34,308 nucleotides of DNA from a virus, in the IMG/VR virus record IMGVR_UViG_3300020215_000108, positions 1-34,308 of that record; one strand, given 5' to 3'. A model generated the notes under the pieces. The model was not told the origin of the DNA, did not search any database, and saw only the letters and a list, made by a program, of their open reading frames with translations. This document shows, piece by piece, positions 25,718-33,467 of the stretch (positions within the stretch are counted from its first letter, which is position 1; the number at the start of each line of letters is the position of its first letter). The position numbers and the translations under genes are program-made.

Positions 25718-27889
25718 TTAGAAGTTGGTGGGCGGTGACGTCGGTTGCTGTGCGTCTTGAATCGCAGTTGTCAAAGCCGGGGTGACAACCTGGTCAAAAA
25801 CCCTGCCGCCCTGATAATTAATCGCTTGAGATGTTTCTTTTAAAGGATTTAGCTGCCGTTTGGCGGCGCCTGACGAAGTCAGCGCGTCTATAAGCGCTTG
25901 GGCCTTTTCTCCGACTAGGGGAATAGCTTTTACAATATCGCGCCTGATTTCCTTTGAAACCTCTTGAATTGCACCAGCAGAGGGGCCGGAGCCTTGAGCG
26001 ACAGCTCTTTGCGGGATTCTTAAGCGCCCAATCTCAATAATATCGTCAATGAGTTTCTGCTCATCCTTATTGAACAGCTCACCCCATTTCTTCGTCTTCC
26101 TTAATCCTTCAAGTTCGCGCTTGAAGGAATTGGCATTGAATACCGCCTGCCCGCCCTCTGTTTTACCTTGAGTGATAGCTTTATCTAAGGCGCCCCTCAA
26201 TACTTGGGCCTTTATATCGTTGAAGGCTTGAAGCCCTTCGGGACCAGCGTCTTTAGTTAAAAAGCGCTTCATGGCGATAAAATCATCATCCCGGCCAGAA
26301 ATTAGCCGTGGTACGATTTTTTCCTCTGGGATGGAGTTATCAATAATGTCTTCAAGAAAGGATCCTTTTGTGGCGTCGAATTTGTTACGCCGACCTCTTT
26401 CTATCTTGGAGTGAAAATTGACCTTTGCCTGCCTGGCTTCTTTGAAAATGTCATCGCCAACAGCGGCTGCAACATCTTCGTCAATGGAGTCTTTTAAGGC
26501 ACGAATAACCCGTTTCCCTTGCGGGGTGGCGCTATCAAAAAGTTGATTGAGGGATTGCCTGATTTCTTCAGCTTCAGTAACAGTTAGCTTTCTTGTCTGA
26601 TCGGCGCCAGTTCTTGCGCCACGTTTATTTATATCAATGTTTTCGCCAGCCCTCAAAAGCCCCTTGTTCTTTAATATTCCTCGCATAGCGGAAATAACAC
26701 CGCCAGTAATGTTTTCTGATCCACGGCTATCGTTCAAAGTCTTAAGAGTATTTTCTAACGTGACTCTCGGTTGACCTTTTGCAACCTCCCTGGCCGCGCT
26801 ATATGCTTCGAAAACTTTGTTATCTAAATCAGTTACGGTTTTATCTACCGCAGAAAAAACCCTGTTGTTCGTTTCAACAATATTTGAGGAAGATGGTCCT
26901 ATGTTTTCAACCCCATCGCGAACAAGTTTAAATAACTGTTCATCCTGCTCTGCCACGGCTTGAGCAACAGGACCGGACTTTTTAACAGCGTCCTGTAATT
27001 CTCGGAAGTCCGAAGTATTCTGTGTTACATCGGCGCGTGTCGGCCTGATTCCTCGACTAGTAAATAAATTAAATCTGGATGCCTGCTCAGGTGTCAAAAC
27101 ACCGCTATTTGTTAATTCTGCCGCTATCCGCTGGTTTACGGTGGCTTCGTCAGCGCCAGAGGTAAATAGTTGTTGGATCTTGGCCATTGAATCTGGCGTT
27201 ATTTCACCGGATTCACTTTGGATGGCGCCTTTTGCCGGGGCAAGCTTGCTCGCAGTGACAGCCAATGAAGCTGGAGCCAATATAGCCCCTGCCATTGTTC
27301 CAACCTGCCTCCCTGTCTCACCGCCAATCATTTCACCGGCTTCGCCACCAACTGCGGAACCGGCTCCTGATGCTGCCGATAATGCAGCATCTTGAGCGGC
27401 AGTTGATTGCCCAACTTGGCGAATCACACCAGGCAAAACCCCTTCGCTTCTCGCAGCGAGAGAGGGAAGCTGTTGTGCTACTTGGCGTAATGCCTGACCA
27501 CCAGCGACACCGGGGGCCACAACACCGCCCGCCGTGCGGATTACGTCTCTAGCAAGCCCTTCATCCATGTACCCGCCCTCAACGCTCAGCGGAGTATCTT
27601 TTAAGGCGCCGCGCAAGGTGGGTCCGCTTGTGGGATTTAGCGTTCCTTCTTTAGCCGCACCTATTGCATAGGTCAAAGGGCTTGCAAGAAAATCAACGGT
27701 ATCGACTACACCGCGATTAACGGCGGAAACAGCCTCATTGATTGGATCGGTTACGTATTTTTGTAAGCCTGATTTAGGCTTAGGCAAAGAGCTGAATATT
27801 TCCTCCAATTCCTGCTCTGTCGGCGGTGAGTCGCCTTCTAATTCAAGCTCTGTGCCGGTTTCAGGGTCTAATACTTGATAGATTGGCAT
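25718..27889 (-). CDS. gp16-like ejection (DNA transfer) protein
   Basis: 723 residues. The ATG overlaps the previous stop (TAATG). The N-terminal motif YQVLDPETGTELELEGDSPP with TEQELEEIF is common at the start of phage internal virion proteins. Residues about 40-215 are Ala/Gly-rich with amphipathic, possibly membrane-active helices (ARDVIRTAGGVVAPGVAGGQ), and the rest is a long coiled region. Position (last of three ejection proteins) and size match P22 gp16 (about 609), which crosses the envelope during DNA entry. It ends 33 bases before the fibre gene. Confidence 0.72.
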   Translation of the reverse strand: MPIYQVLDPETGTELELEGDSPPTEQELEEIFSSLPKPKSGLQKYVTDPINEAVSAVNRGVVDTVDFLASPLTYAIGAAKEGTLNPTSGPTLRGALKDTPLSVEGGYMDEGLARDVIRTAGGVVAPGVAGGQALRQVAQQLPSLAARSEGVLPGVIRQVGQSTAAQDAALSAASGAGSAVGGEAGEMIGGETGRQVGTMAGAILAPASLAVTASKLAPAKGAIQSESGEITPDSMAKIQQLFTSGADEATVNQRIAAELTNSGVLTPEQASRFNLFTSRGIRPTRADVTQNTSDFRELQDAVKKSGPVAQAVAEQDEQLFKLVRDGVENIGPSSSNIVETNNRVFSAVDKTVTDLDNKVFEAYSAAREVAKGQPRVTLENTLKTLNDSRGSENITGGVISAMRGILKNKGLLRAGENIDINKRGARTGADQTRKLTVTEAEEIRQSLNQLFDSATPQGKRVIRALKDSIDEDVAAAVGDDIFKEARQAKVNFHSKIERGRRNKFDATKGSFLEDIIDNSIPEEKIVPRLISGRDDDFIAMKRFLTKDAGPEGLQAFNDIKAQVLRGALDKAITQGKTEGGQAVFNANSFKRELEGLRKTKKWGELFNKDEQKLIDDIIEIGRLRIPQRAVAQGSGPSAGAIQEVSKEIRRDIVKAIPLVGEKAQALIDALTSSGAAKRQLNPLKETSQAINYQGGRVFDQVVTPALTTAIQDAQQPTSPPTNF

Positions 27890-29001
27890 TACTTTCTCAC
27901 CGTCACGGTAAAGCGGCCAACCTTCTGTGCGCCTTCAGCCGGTTGCTGCTGGTTCGCATCAGGTTGCGCGGCTGGTTTAGGACCAGCGCCCAGCTTTGAT
28001 CGAACGATGGCGTCAATATTCCGCATCTTGGCCTGTATTGCCTCAGGGTGATCCTTCCTAGTTGGCACCATATCCAGCAACAGTTTCTGGTCCTGATCTG
28101 TAAACGTGCCTTCACCTGAGAGTCTAAATATAGACTTCAAAACAGGGGCCGCAGCTGTAACCGCGCCTTCAGCAATTTGCTGATCGGCGGTTACGGCCGG
28201 AAGCCTGCCTTCAACTGGACCTGTCTTGGTTTCAGAGAGTGCCGAAGTAAGCCCAGCCATTGCCTTTTCATAGGTATCCAGTGCAATAGCGTTTTTCTTG
28301 GCAACGCCTTCCGCCTCAACTTCAAGTTTCACGCGCTCCTGCGCCGCTGTTACCGCCGCTTTCACACTGGGAAGTTTCTCTAGCTGTGCATCAAGTTCCG
28401 CCCTTTCGGCAGCCCCGGCTTTCCCCCCGGCAATTCTTGATTCAGAGTTTGTGACTTTATCCGTCAGCCCATCAGTCGTAGCGGTTGTGATTACAGAAGA
28501 TCCAACCGCCCGAGGATCAAGGCCAAGGGCTATTCTCCGGGCTTTATCTTGCTCTTCTGGCTTGAGGCCCTTTGTCATCGACTCAAACTCAACAAGCCCG
28601 GCAGGCTTGCCGGTTTTGTCGAACATATTCACCATTTGAATGGCATTATTCGCCACCGCCTTTAGCATCACCGGATCTTGGTCCAGCATCACCAACCCCT
28701 GATCGATATCTCGGGTATCAAGTCCCAATTTCTTAAATTGGTCTCTACGGCTGGTTAATATGCCTCGGGTTCCTTCGATATCATTGGCTTCCAGAGTCGG
28801 GATGATTTGCCCGGCAGTGATCGCCATTGACTTGAGGCGTGCCTGGTCCGCTTCCGTTAGTGCGGCCTGTTTTCTCAGGCCCGCTGTCTGGCGGTTCTCG
28901 CGAATAGCATTTATATTCGCCGCGTTAGTTAACGCGTTGCCAACGGTCTGCCCTAAATCAGGCGTTTGAGTCTGTAACGCTATAAGCGGGTTAATGGGCA
29001 T
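27889..29001 (-). CDS. gp20-like ejection protein
   Basis: 370 residues from ATG 29001, overlapping the previous gene by 11 bases; the longer frame from 29037 is unlikely. It is almost wholly helical and rich in Ala, Gln and Lys (PINPLIALQTQTPDLGQTVG; ANINAIRENRQTAGLRKQAA), with a coiled-coil middle (KAAVTAAQERVKLEVEAEGV) and a Pro/Gln-rich C-terminus. Order gp7-like, this, gp16-like equals P22 7-20-16. It is packaged in the head and released into the host at infection, by analogy. Confidence 0.7.
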   Translation of the reverse strand: MPINPLIALQTQTPDLGQTVGNALTNAANINAIRENRQTAGLRKQAALTEADQARLKSMAITAGQIIPTLEANDIEGTRGILTSRRDQFKKLGLDTRDIDQGLVMLDQDPVMLKAVANNAIQMVNMFDKTGKPAGLVEFESMTKGLKPEEQDKARRIALGLDPRAVGSSVITTATTDGLTDKVTNSESRIAGGKAGAAERAELDAQLEKLPSVKAAVTAAQERVKLEVEAEGVAKKNAIALDTYEKAMAGLTSALSETKTGPVEGRLPAVTADQQIAEGAVTAAAPVLKSIFRLSGEGTFTDQDQKLLLDMVPTRKDHPEAIQAKMRNIDAIVRSKLGAGPKPAAQPDANQQQPAEGAQKVGRFTVTVRK

Positions 29002-29944
29002 ACGTCGAATGTCTCTCCAGTTCTGTGTAATCCACAAACTTCACGCCAAACACGTCAAGAACAGCACCAGGCACAACCGGCTCCACATCCTGAGCCATGA
29101 CACCGACTACACGCTCAGGGCCGAATATATACCGGAAGCTGTAAACAGGAATTCCGTTATCCAAAACACCAACCTGCTCAAGATCAGTCTTAAAGCGTCT
29201 ATCAGAGAGGAATATTCCGAGGGCGGTTAATGCGCCCTGTGCCATATTGTTAGTGCCTTGAGTTAAAGCATTCCCAGCCCCGACTAAACCGGACGCCCTG
29301 GCGTTTGCGCCGCCGGTCATGAGGTCTGTTATCGCATTCCCGGCGCCCTGGGTCGCAGTACCAGTCATGGCCGCTGCGTTTTGGCCAATAGTGGCGGCGT
29401 TCTGGCGGTTCGTTATGGAGTTCTGTCTTAAATTTCCAGCATTGAAGTAATTCCCAAGCGACTGTTGACGATTACCAATGGCCTGCTGAACCAGGTTATT
29501 CCCCAACAACAAAAGTTGGTTTTGAAGTTCAACTGGAGTGTCCCCTGTTCCCAATTTCCCCCTTGCGGCCTGAAGATTCATCAGCCGATTCTGGGAATCA
29601 TTCGCCAGAGCGGCATAAAAAGGATTGTTCTTTACGAATTTAAATTGGGCATTCGGATCGCTGATAAATTTATCTAAAGCCCCAATCCGGTTATCCATGC
29701 CGGAAACATACTGCTCAAAACCGCCAAGCTGTTGGTTTAAGTTGAGTAGCTGATTGCTACCAAACTCGCGATAAGGCTCAAGATCGTTTCTGATTGTCTT
29801 AAGAAACTGTTTTTGCGCCTTGATAGCATCCTGCGATGCTTGATACTGAAGCTCGGCCGCCCTCTCAGATGTTTCAGCCGCCGTTTGCCCGGTCAGCCCT
29901 TTGTGCATGTCTTTGCCGGTTAAATCAAATCCGTTAATGCTCAT
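28991..29944 (-). CDS. gp7-like ejection protein with S74-like C-terminal domain
   Basis: 317 residues, versus about 229 in P22 gp7. Residues 1-245 are helical and Gln/Ala-rich with a repeated NRQ..A pattern. From Ser247, SDRRFKTDLEQVGVLDNGIP, VYSFRYIFG, VVGVMAQDVEPVVPGAVLDV and VDYTEL follow the intramolecular-chaperone (Peptidase S74-like) layout used by tail fibres for trimerisation. Here it is joined to an ejection protein. The ATG overlaps the gp14-like stop (ATGA). Confidence 0.75.
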   Translation of the reverse strand: MSINGFDLTGKDMHKGLTGQTAAETSERAAELQYQASQDAIKAQKQFLKTIRNDLEPYREFGSNQLLNLNQQLGGFEQYVSGMDNRIGALDKFISDPNAQFKFVKNNPFYAALANDSQNRLMNLQAARGKLGTGDTPVELQNQLLLLGNNLVQQAIGNRQQSLGNYFNAGNLRQNSITNRQNAATIGQNAAAMTGTATQGAGNAITDLMTGGANARASGLVGAGNALTQGTNNMAQGALTALGIFLSDRRFKTDLEQVGVLDNGIPVYSFRYIFGPERVVGVMAQDVEPVVPGAVLDVFGVKFVDYTELERHSTYAH

Positions 29945-30267
29945 ACAAAGCCTACCTTCTTGCCGAAGTTTTCAATTGCTTTACTGGAAACTCGAAAATA
30001 AATATCAGGAGGAGCGAGCTTTAATGACTCGCGGGCAATCTCTACCGCCCACCGTCGATAGGGTTTTAAACAATGAAAGTGGGATTTCTTGCTCTTCTCG
30101 ACACAGAGAAGTGAAACGATCTTGTTATCGACATAACACCCGATATGAGTCATGTCTGGCAGTGTCTCTAGATCAACTTTGCTACCGAGACACTTAATAA
30201 TGCTCGGGTCATGAAGAACAATTTCAATATCCCGGAAGGAAGTAACGAAGCGGGCCTTAAAGTCCAA
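29941..30267 (-). CDS. gp14-like protein, GNAT fold (DUF2824 type)
   Basis: 108 residues if it starts at TTG 30267 (MDFKARFVTSFRDIEIVLHD), which aligns with the P22 gp14 start as I recall it; GTG 30288 is an alternative. The longer frame from 30441 runs inside gp10. The pattern IEIVLHDPSIIKCLG, THIGCYVDNKIVSLLCVEKS, HFHCLKPYRRWAVEIARESL, and the ending AIENFGKKVGFV is GNAT-like. P22 gp14 takes part in assembly and ejection. The catalytic acetyl-CoA motif is not convincing, so activity is uncertain. Confidence 0.6.
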   Translation of the reverse strand: MDFKARFVTSFRDIEIVLHDPSIIKCLGSKVDLETLPDMTHIGCYVDNKIVSLLCVEKSKKSHFHCLKPYRRWAVEIARESLKLAPPDIYFRVSSKAIENFGKKVGFV

Positions 30268-31672
30268 CTTCGATATCTGCGGCCGCACTGTGAATGCACC
30301 AGTAAACGGGATCTGACATTTTGAAGCGGAAGATCCGACGTAAAAACGAGCCCTGATCGTGCCACTCAACCTTCCAGATGGAGTCTCCAGCTCTTCCAAC
30401 GTTTGCCCAGTCCTCTGTAGACCAGGTACGCCCGCCGTCATCGGAAAATTGCATCATCACAAACGGCCCTTCATCGTCTTCATCTTGCGAAGACGTCCCG
30501 ACCCCGGTTTCCATGATAAGCTCAAGTCGATTTAAGGTTATTTCCTTCCCCGGTTTCCCAATCGATTCACCCGAAAAAGTCCCTGTTTCTCTGATTCTTA
30601 AGATTTCCTCGCCGAATTCATCAAACGTATCCTTGTCCAGCTCGTAAATATTGCCGTTAGTGGCGTCTGTGACGTAGTTTTTACGGTTGAAGTAGATGAA
30701 TGAGGACGCAATGTAGCGTTCTGTTTCGGAAGTCCCTGAGGAAAGATCAAACCATCCGTTTTCAATACCAACGCTCTCGTTAAAACAGAAGGTTCTGCCC
30801 TCTGCTGGGAAGGTAATAACGTAGAAATTCTGTCCTTGGAACTGGAAAGTATTCCCTTCAGCGTCATCGATGGTCGCAAACCCTTCGATTACGTTGGCGA
30901 CATTTATCGGTGTAACGTTTTGCTCTTGAGCGCCCTGGAGGAAATAAATTCTCCGGTCATCACCCAGGAAATAAAACCCGTTGTCGTTCTTTGCAACCGA
31001 ATGAAGAGCCGCCAAACCTACCTGAATGATCGCCCCCAGGATCGGGGAGAACGGAGGATTTCCGGTCCCCGTGCTTTCCCACGGCTCCAGAGTTTTATCG
31101 CCCATCATCCAAGCGAGTTTGTCGTATACAAAGACGCGAACCAGGTCATCAGCATAAGATTCAGCTGTCCCGTAGTTCAGCCCTGAAATTGTCCCAGCAG
31201 CCCCAACGTTTGAGGTTACAAACCGCCCACCATCCCCATCATAAAGAATCTGATTATTTAGATGGGCGCAGGAATTCGGGCTCTCAAGATCTGCGTCGGT
31301 TATCTCAGTAAGGGTTGTTCCATTCCACTCGTAGACATTGCCTTCGGTGACGATAATGACGCTCTCGCCAATACCGTCAAATATGCACTTCGCGGAACCT
31401 GGAATCGAACCCAAATTTGTTCTAGCGCCAGAGGTATCGATGGAATACAGATTCTCCCCGGATACCTGATACAAGACTTCTAAATGCTCGAAAGCACCAC
31501 GGCACGGTCCATTCCCCGTCGAGAATGACGCAAGGCCGGGGAAAGAGTTAAGAACAAAGTTCTTTCCTATAACCTCAGGATAGAGGTTCAGGGTTTTCTG
31601 GTTGGAGAGGAACTTTGAGCGTGATTCGGAGGAAGGGCCGGTAACGTTGATCGGCACCGCAATCATTTTCAT
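30257..31672 (-). CDS. gp10-like packaged-DNA stabilisation protein (tail hub)
   Basis: 471 residues, P22 gp10 being about 472. It sits below gp4 in the P22 tail machine and helps close the head. The start VPINVTGPSSESRSKFLSNQ, KTLNLYPEV and FVLNSFPGLASFS is diagnostic of Phage_stabilise (PF11134), and repeated beta-propeller-like strands follow (LYQVSGENLYSIDTSGARTN; YDGDGGRFVTSN). The end WSTEDWANVGRAGDSIWKVE and FRRIFRF-type residues also fit. It overlaps gp4-like (TGATG) and gp14-like genes. Confidence 0.88.
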   Translation of the reverse strand: MKMIAVPINVTGPSSESRSKFLSNQKTLNLYPEVIGKNFVLNSFPGLASFSTGNGPCRGAFEHLEVLYQVSGENLYSIDTSGARTNLGSIPGSAKCIFDGIGESVIIVTEGNVYEWNGTTLTEITDADLESPNSCAHLNNQILYDGDGGRFVTSNVGAAGTISGLNYGTAESYADDLVRVFVYDKLAWMMGDKTLEPWESTGTGNPPFSPILGAIIQVGLAALHSVAKNDNGFYFLGDDRRIYFLQGAQEQNVTPINVANVIEGFATIDDAEGNTFQFQGQNFYVITFPAEGRTFCFNESVGIENGWFDLSSGTSETERYIASSFIYFNRKNYVTDATNGNIYELDKDTFDEFGEEILRIRETGTFSGESIGKPGKEITLNRLELIMETGVGTSSQDEDDEGPFVMMQFSDDGGRTWSTEDWANVGRAGDSIWKVEWHDQGSFLRRIFRFKMSDPVYWCIHSAAADIEVGL

Positions 31673-32025
31673 CAGAAATTAGTCGCCTCGTCGGTCGGCT
31701 CATAATTAGGGGCGACTATTCGCCGAATCTCCCGCTTCGCCTTCCACCCATGCTCGCCTGCCTCTCCAACCAAACGCATATAGCGTTCATCGGAAATACC
31801 AGAACAGCGCTTTAAAGCAACCAGGAGCTTGATATGCGGGGTGACGTCGTCCGGAACATCGCCGGTTGTCGAGAAGGTAAGCAGGCGATCTGCCTTTAAA
31901 TCGGCATATGTTTCATCAATCGCCTGCTCTATATCGGTCTGCTGATTATAGGAAGCAGCCTGACCTATGACCTTTTTACCAAGATACTCCAGGACTTGGT
32001 CCCGGAGTTCGGCCTTACTTGGCAT
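31672..32025 (-). CDS. gp4-like head-to-tail adaptor
   Basis: 117 residues. Helical: KAELRDQVLEYLGKKVIGQA, QTDIEQAIDETYADLKADRL, then LLVALKRCSGISDERYMRL and a basic C-terminal tail with NYEPTDEATNF. P22 gp4 (about 166) is the ring between portal and gp10. Size, helix order and location directly before gp10 support the role. Sequence similarity is too low to see by eye. The ATG overlaps the previous stop by 11 bases. Confidence 0.62.
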   Translation of the reverse strand: MPSKAELRDQVLEYLGKKVIGQAASYNQQTDIEQAIDETYADLKADRLLTFSTTGDVPDDVTPHIKLLVALKRCSGISDERYMRLVGEAGEHGWKAKREIRRIVAPNYEPTDEATNF

Positions 32026-32212
32026 TCTTCACCGTCAGGGTTTCTTTGGCCACTTCCTGAACCAACTCATAGTTCGGGTTCTTCTTTGCCTTTTCTATAA
32101 AAGGTCCAGTGAATTCCACAACATCACCAGTTTTGTGGGTTTTGCCCTGATACCCTGCAACCTCTCCATCTACCTTCTTGATGAACTTAAACTTCACTGC
32201 CTTATCGCTCAT
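32015..32212 (-). CDS. Small head-operon protein, SH3-like
   Basis: 65 residues. KVDGEVAGYQGKTHKTGDVV, EFTGPFIEKAKKNPNYELV reads as beta strands followed by one helix. Small proteins with this V.G....GD.V..T....KA..NP.FE.V layout are common in phage head operons. The role could be connector-associated. The ATG overlaps the previous TGA (ATGA). Confidence 0.55.
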   Translation of the reverse strand: MSDKAVKFKFIKKVDGEVAGYQGKTHKTGDVVEFTGPFIEKAKKNPNYELVQEVAKETLTVKNAK

Positions 32213-32928
32213 TTGATCACCGCTGATTGAGTTAATGAAATGTTTTGCCCTGAACGCCTAGCCCTATCAACCTTGTCCAAGCGTTCATAGACTTGTTTTG
32301 CGCCACTGTGCGCGGCTTTCTTTAGTTCGAGCTGGCGCATCTGCTCATCACACTCGGCCATTTTCGCCTCATGCTGATTCGCCATCTCAAGGAATTCGTT
32401 TTTCGCTTTCTCTTTGTTGAAGCGGTAATCTCTGCCCTCGATGTAATCGCTTTTCATCAAAGGGGAAGATGGATGGATAACTACTTCAATCCCTTTACCC
32501 ATTGCATATCCAATCCAGGCGGACATACAGGGCTGTTGCATGAAGTACTCGTGATTATCTACAGCCATATCCACGCCATAGATTGAAATTTGTTCATAGT
32601 CCCCTATGAGGGCCATAGCCATCATGTAAGCCGGGGTGCTAGTTAAAAACCCTTTTAATGCCTCGGCTCCGTATGGGAAAAATCTGATATGAGGAGCCTT
32701 GATGGGGAATTTCTCGCCCACAACGAGCGGTATCCCAAGGTTCGCTAAAAACTCAGGGTATTCTGGAGGATGTTCCGAAAGGTCATCGTGTATCTCGAAT
32801 ATTCTGGTTATTCGTTTGTCCCGGTAACGGTCAATCTGATTACCGTGAACCCAGATTTCAAACGTCTCATCGGAGAATGGAGCATCAACCCAACTCGGCG
32901 AACCGCCAACAATCGCAACCTTTTTCAA
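32209..32928 (-). CDS. Rossmann-like phage protein (DUF115/MptE-like), coiled-coil tail
   Basis: 239 residues, TTG start at 32928 with GGGGGC just upstream. VAIVGGSPSWVDAPFSDETF is a nucleotide-binding-like first strand and loop, followed by EIWVHGNQIDRYRDKRITRI, FEIH, and TPAYMMAMALIGDYEQISIY, GVDM. This fits the layout of 6-hydroxymethylpterin-pyrophosphokinase MptE-like/DUF115 proteins found in phage head regions. Residues 175-220 are coiled coil (KAKNEFLEMANQHEAKMAEC). A nucleotide or sugar substrate is possible; the virion or host role is unknown. Confidence 0.6.
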   Translation of the reverse strand: MKKVAIVGGSPSWVDAPFSDETFEIWVHGNQIDRYRDKRITRIFEIHDDLSEHPPEYPEFLANLGIPLVVGEKFPIKAPHIRFFPYGAEALKGFLTSTPAYMMAMALIGDYEQISIYGVDMAVDNHEYFMQQPCMSAWIGYAMGKGIEVVIHPSSPLMKSDYIEGRDYRFNKEKAKNEFLEMANQHEAKMAECDEQMRQLELKKAAHSGAKQVYERLDKVDRARRSGQNISLTQSAVIK

Positions 32929-32937
32929 TTAGCCCCC

Positions 32938-32968
32938 AAAAGAAAGGGGCGGCTGTTTACACCGCCCC
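32938..32968 (-). terminator. Intrinsic terminator after capsid and decoration genes
   Basis: On the - strand GGGGCGG (32968-32962) and CCGCCCC (32952-32946) flank a nine-base loop, with TTTCTTTT after it and AAAAT before. It lies between the decoration-like gene (stop 32976) and the next gene (start 32928). It would lower expression of the tail genes relative to capsid proteins, if only partly effective or antiterminated. Confidence 0.85.
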
Positions 32969-32975
32969 ATTTTGG

Positions 32976-33455
32976 TTAGTCAAGCGTGTAGTAAAGATCC
33001 AAAGTAACCGTTCCGGTCGCGGTCGTGGCCGCATCGCGCACCACGCCTTGAACCTTCAGGCTGCCATTCGGATCGGTCGTCTGACCATTAACATACTCCC
33101 ACGCCTTTTTGCCGAAGTTGGCAATGTCCTTAACCACCACAGCGCCTACGTTTGCAGTAGACACCGAGGACAAGGCCAGGCCGTCATTCAGGCAATCATC
33201 GTCGGAGGTGATATTGCTATCAACCGCGATGAAGCCAAGGTCAAGAGTGGGAGAGCCAGAGGTCGCCAGATCATCCCAGTACACACGGCTGCAACCAAGG
33301 ATTCGGGCGTTCGAGGGAACATAACCAAAATCAATGGTAGTGCCGGATGCTGAAGCGGCAAGCTCGATGGTCGCGCACAAGTTTTTAGCCTGGTACGCCT
33401 CACCTTTACCAACCGCAACACCGGAATGTGCTCGTCTTTGAGTAGCTGTTGCCAT
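32976..33455 (-). CDS. Putative head decoration protein
   Basis: 159 residues, preceded by a strong AGGAGGT. Beta-rich: ATIELAASASGTTIDFGYVP, SRVYWDDLATSGSPTLDLGF, and a C-terminal TATGTVTLDLYYTLD, with an Ala/Ser/Thr/Gly-rich composition typical of capsid surface or structural proteins. It lies directly after the capsid gene and before a terminator, as a high-level structural protein would. The cement role is inferred; a head fibre is the alternative. Confidence 0.6.
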   Translation of the reverse strand: MATATQRRAHSGVAVGKGEAYQAKNLCATIELAASASGTTIDFGYVPSNARILGCSRVYWDDLATSGSPTLDLGFIAVDSNITSDDDCLNDGLALSSVSTANVGAVVVKDIANFGKKAWEYVNGQTTDPNGSLKVQGVVRDAATTATGTVTLDLYYTLD

Positions 33456-33467
33456 GTCAACCTCCTA

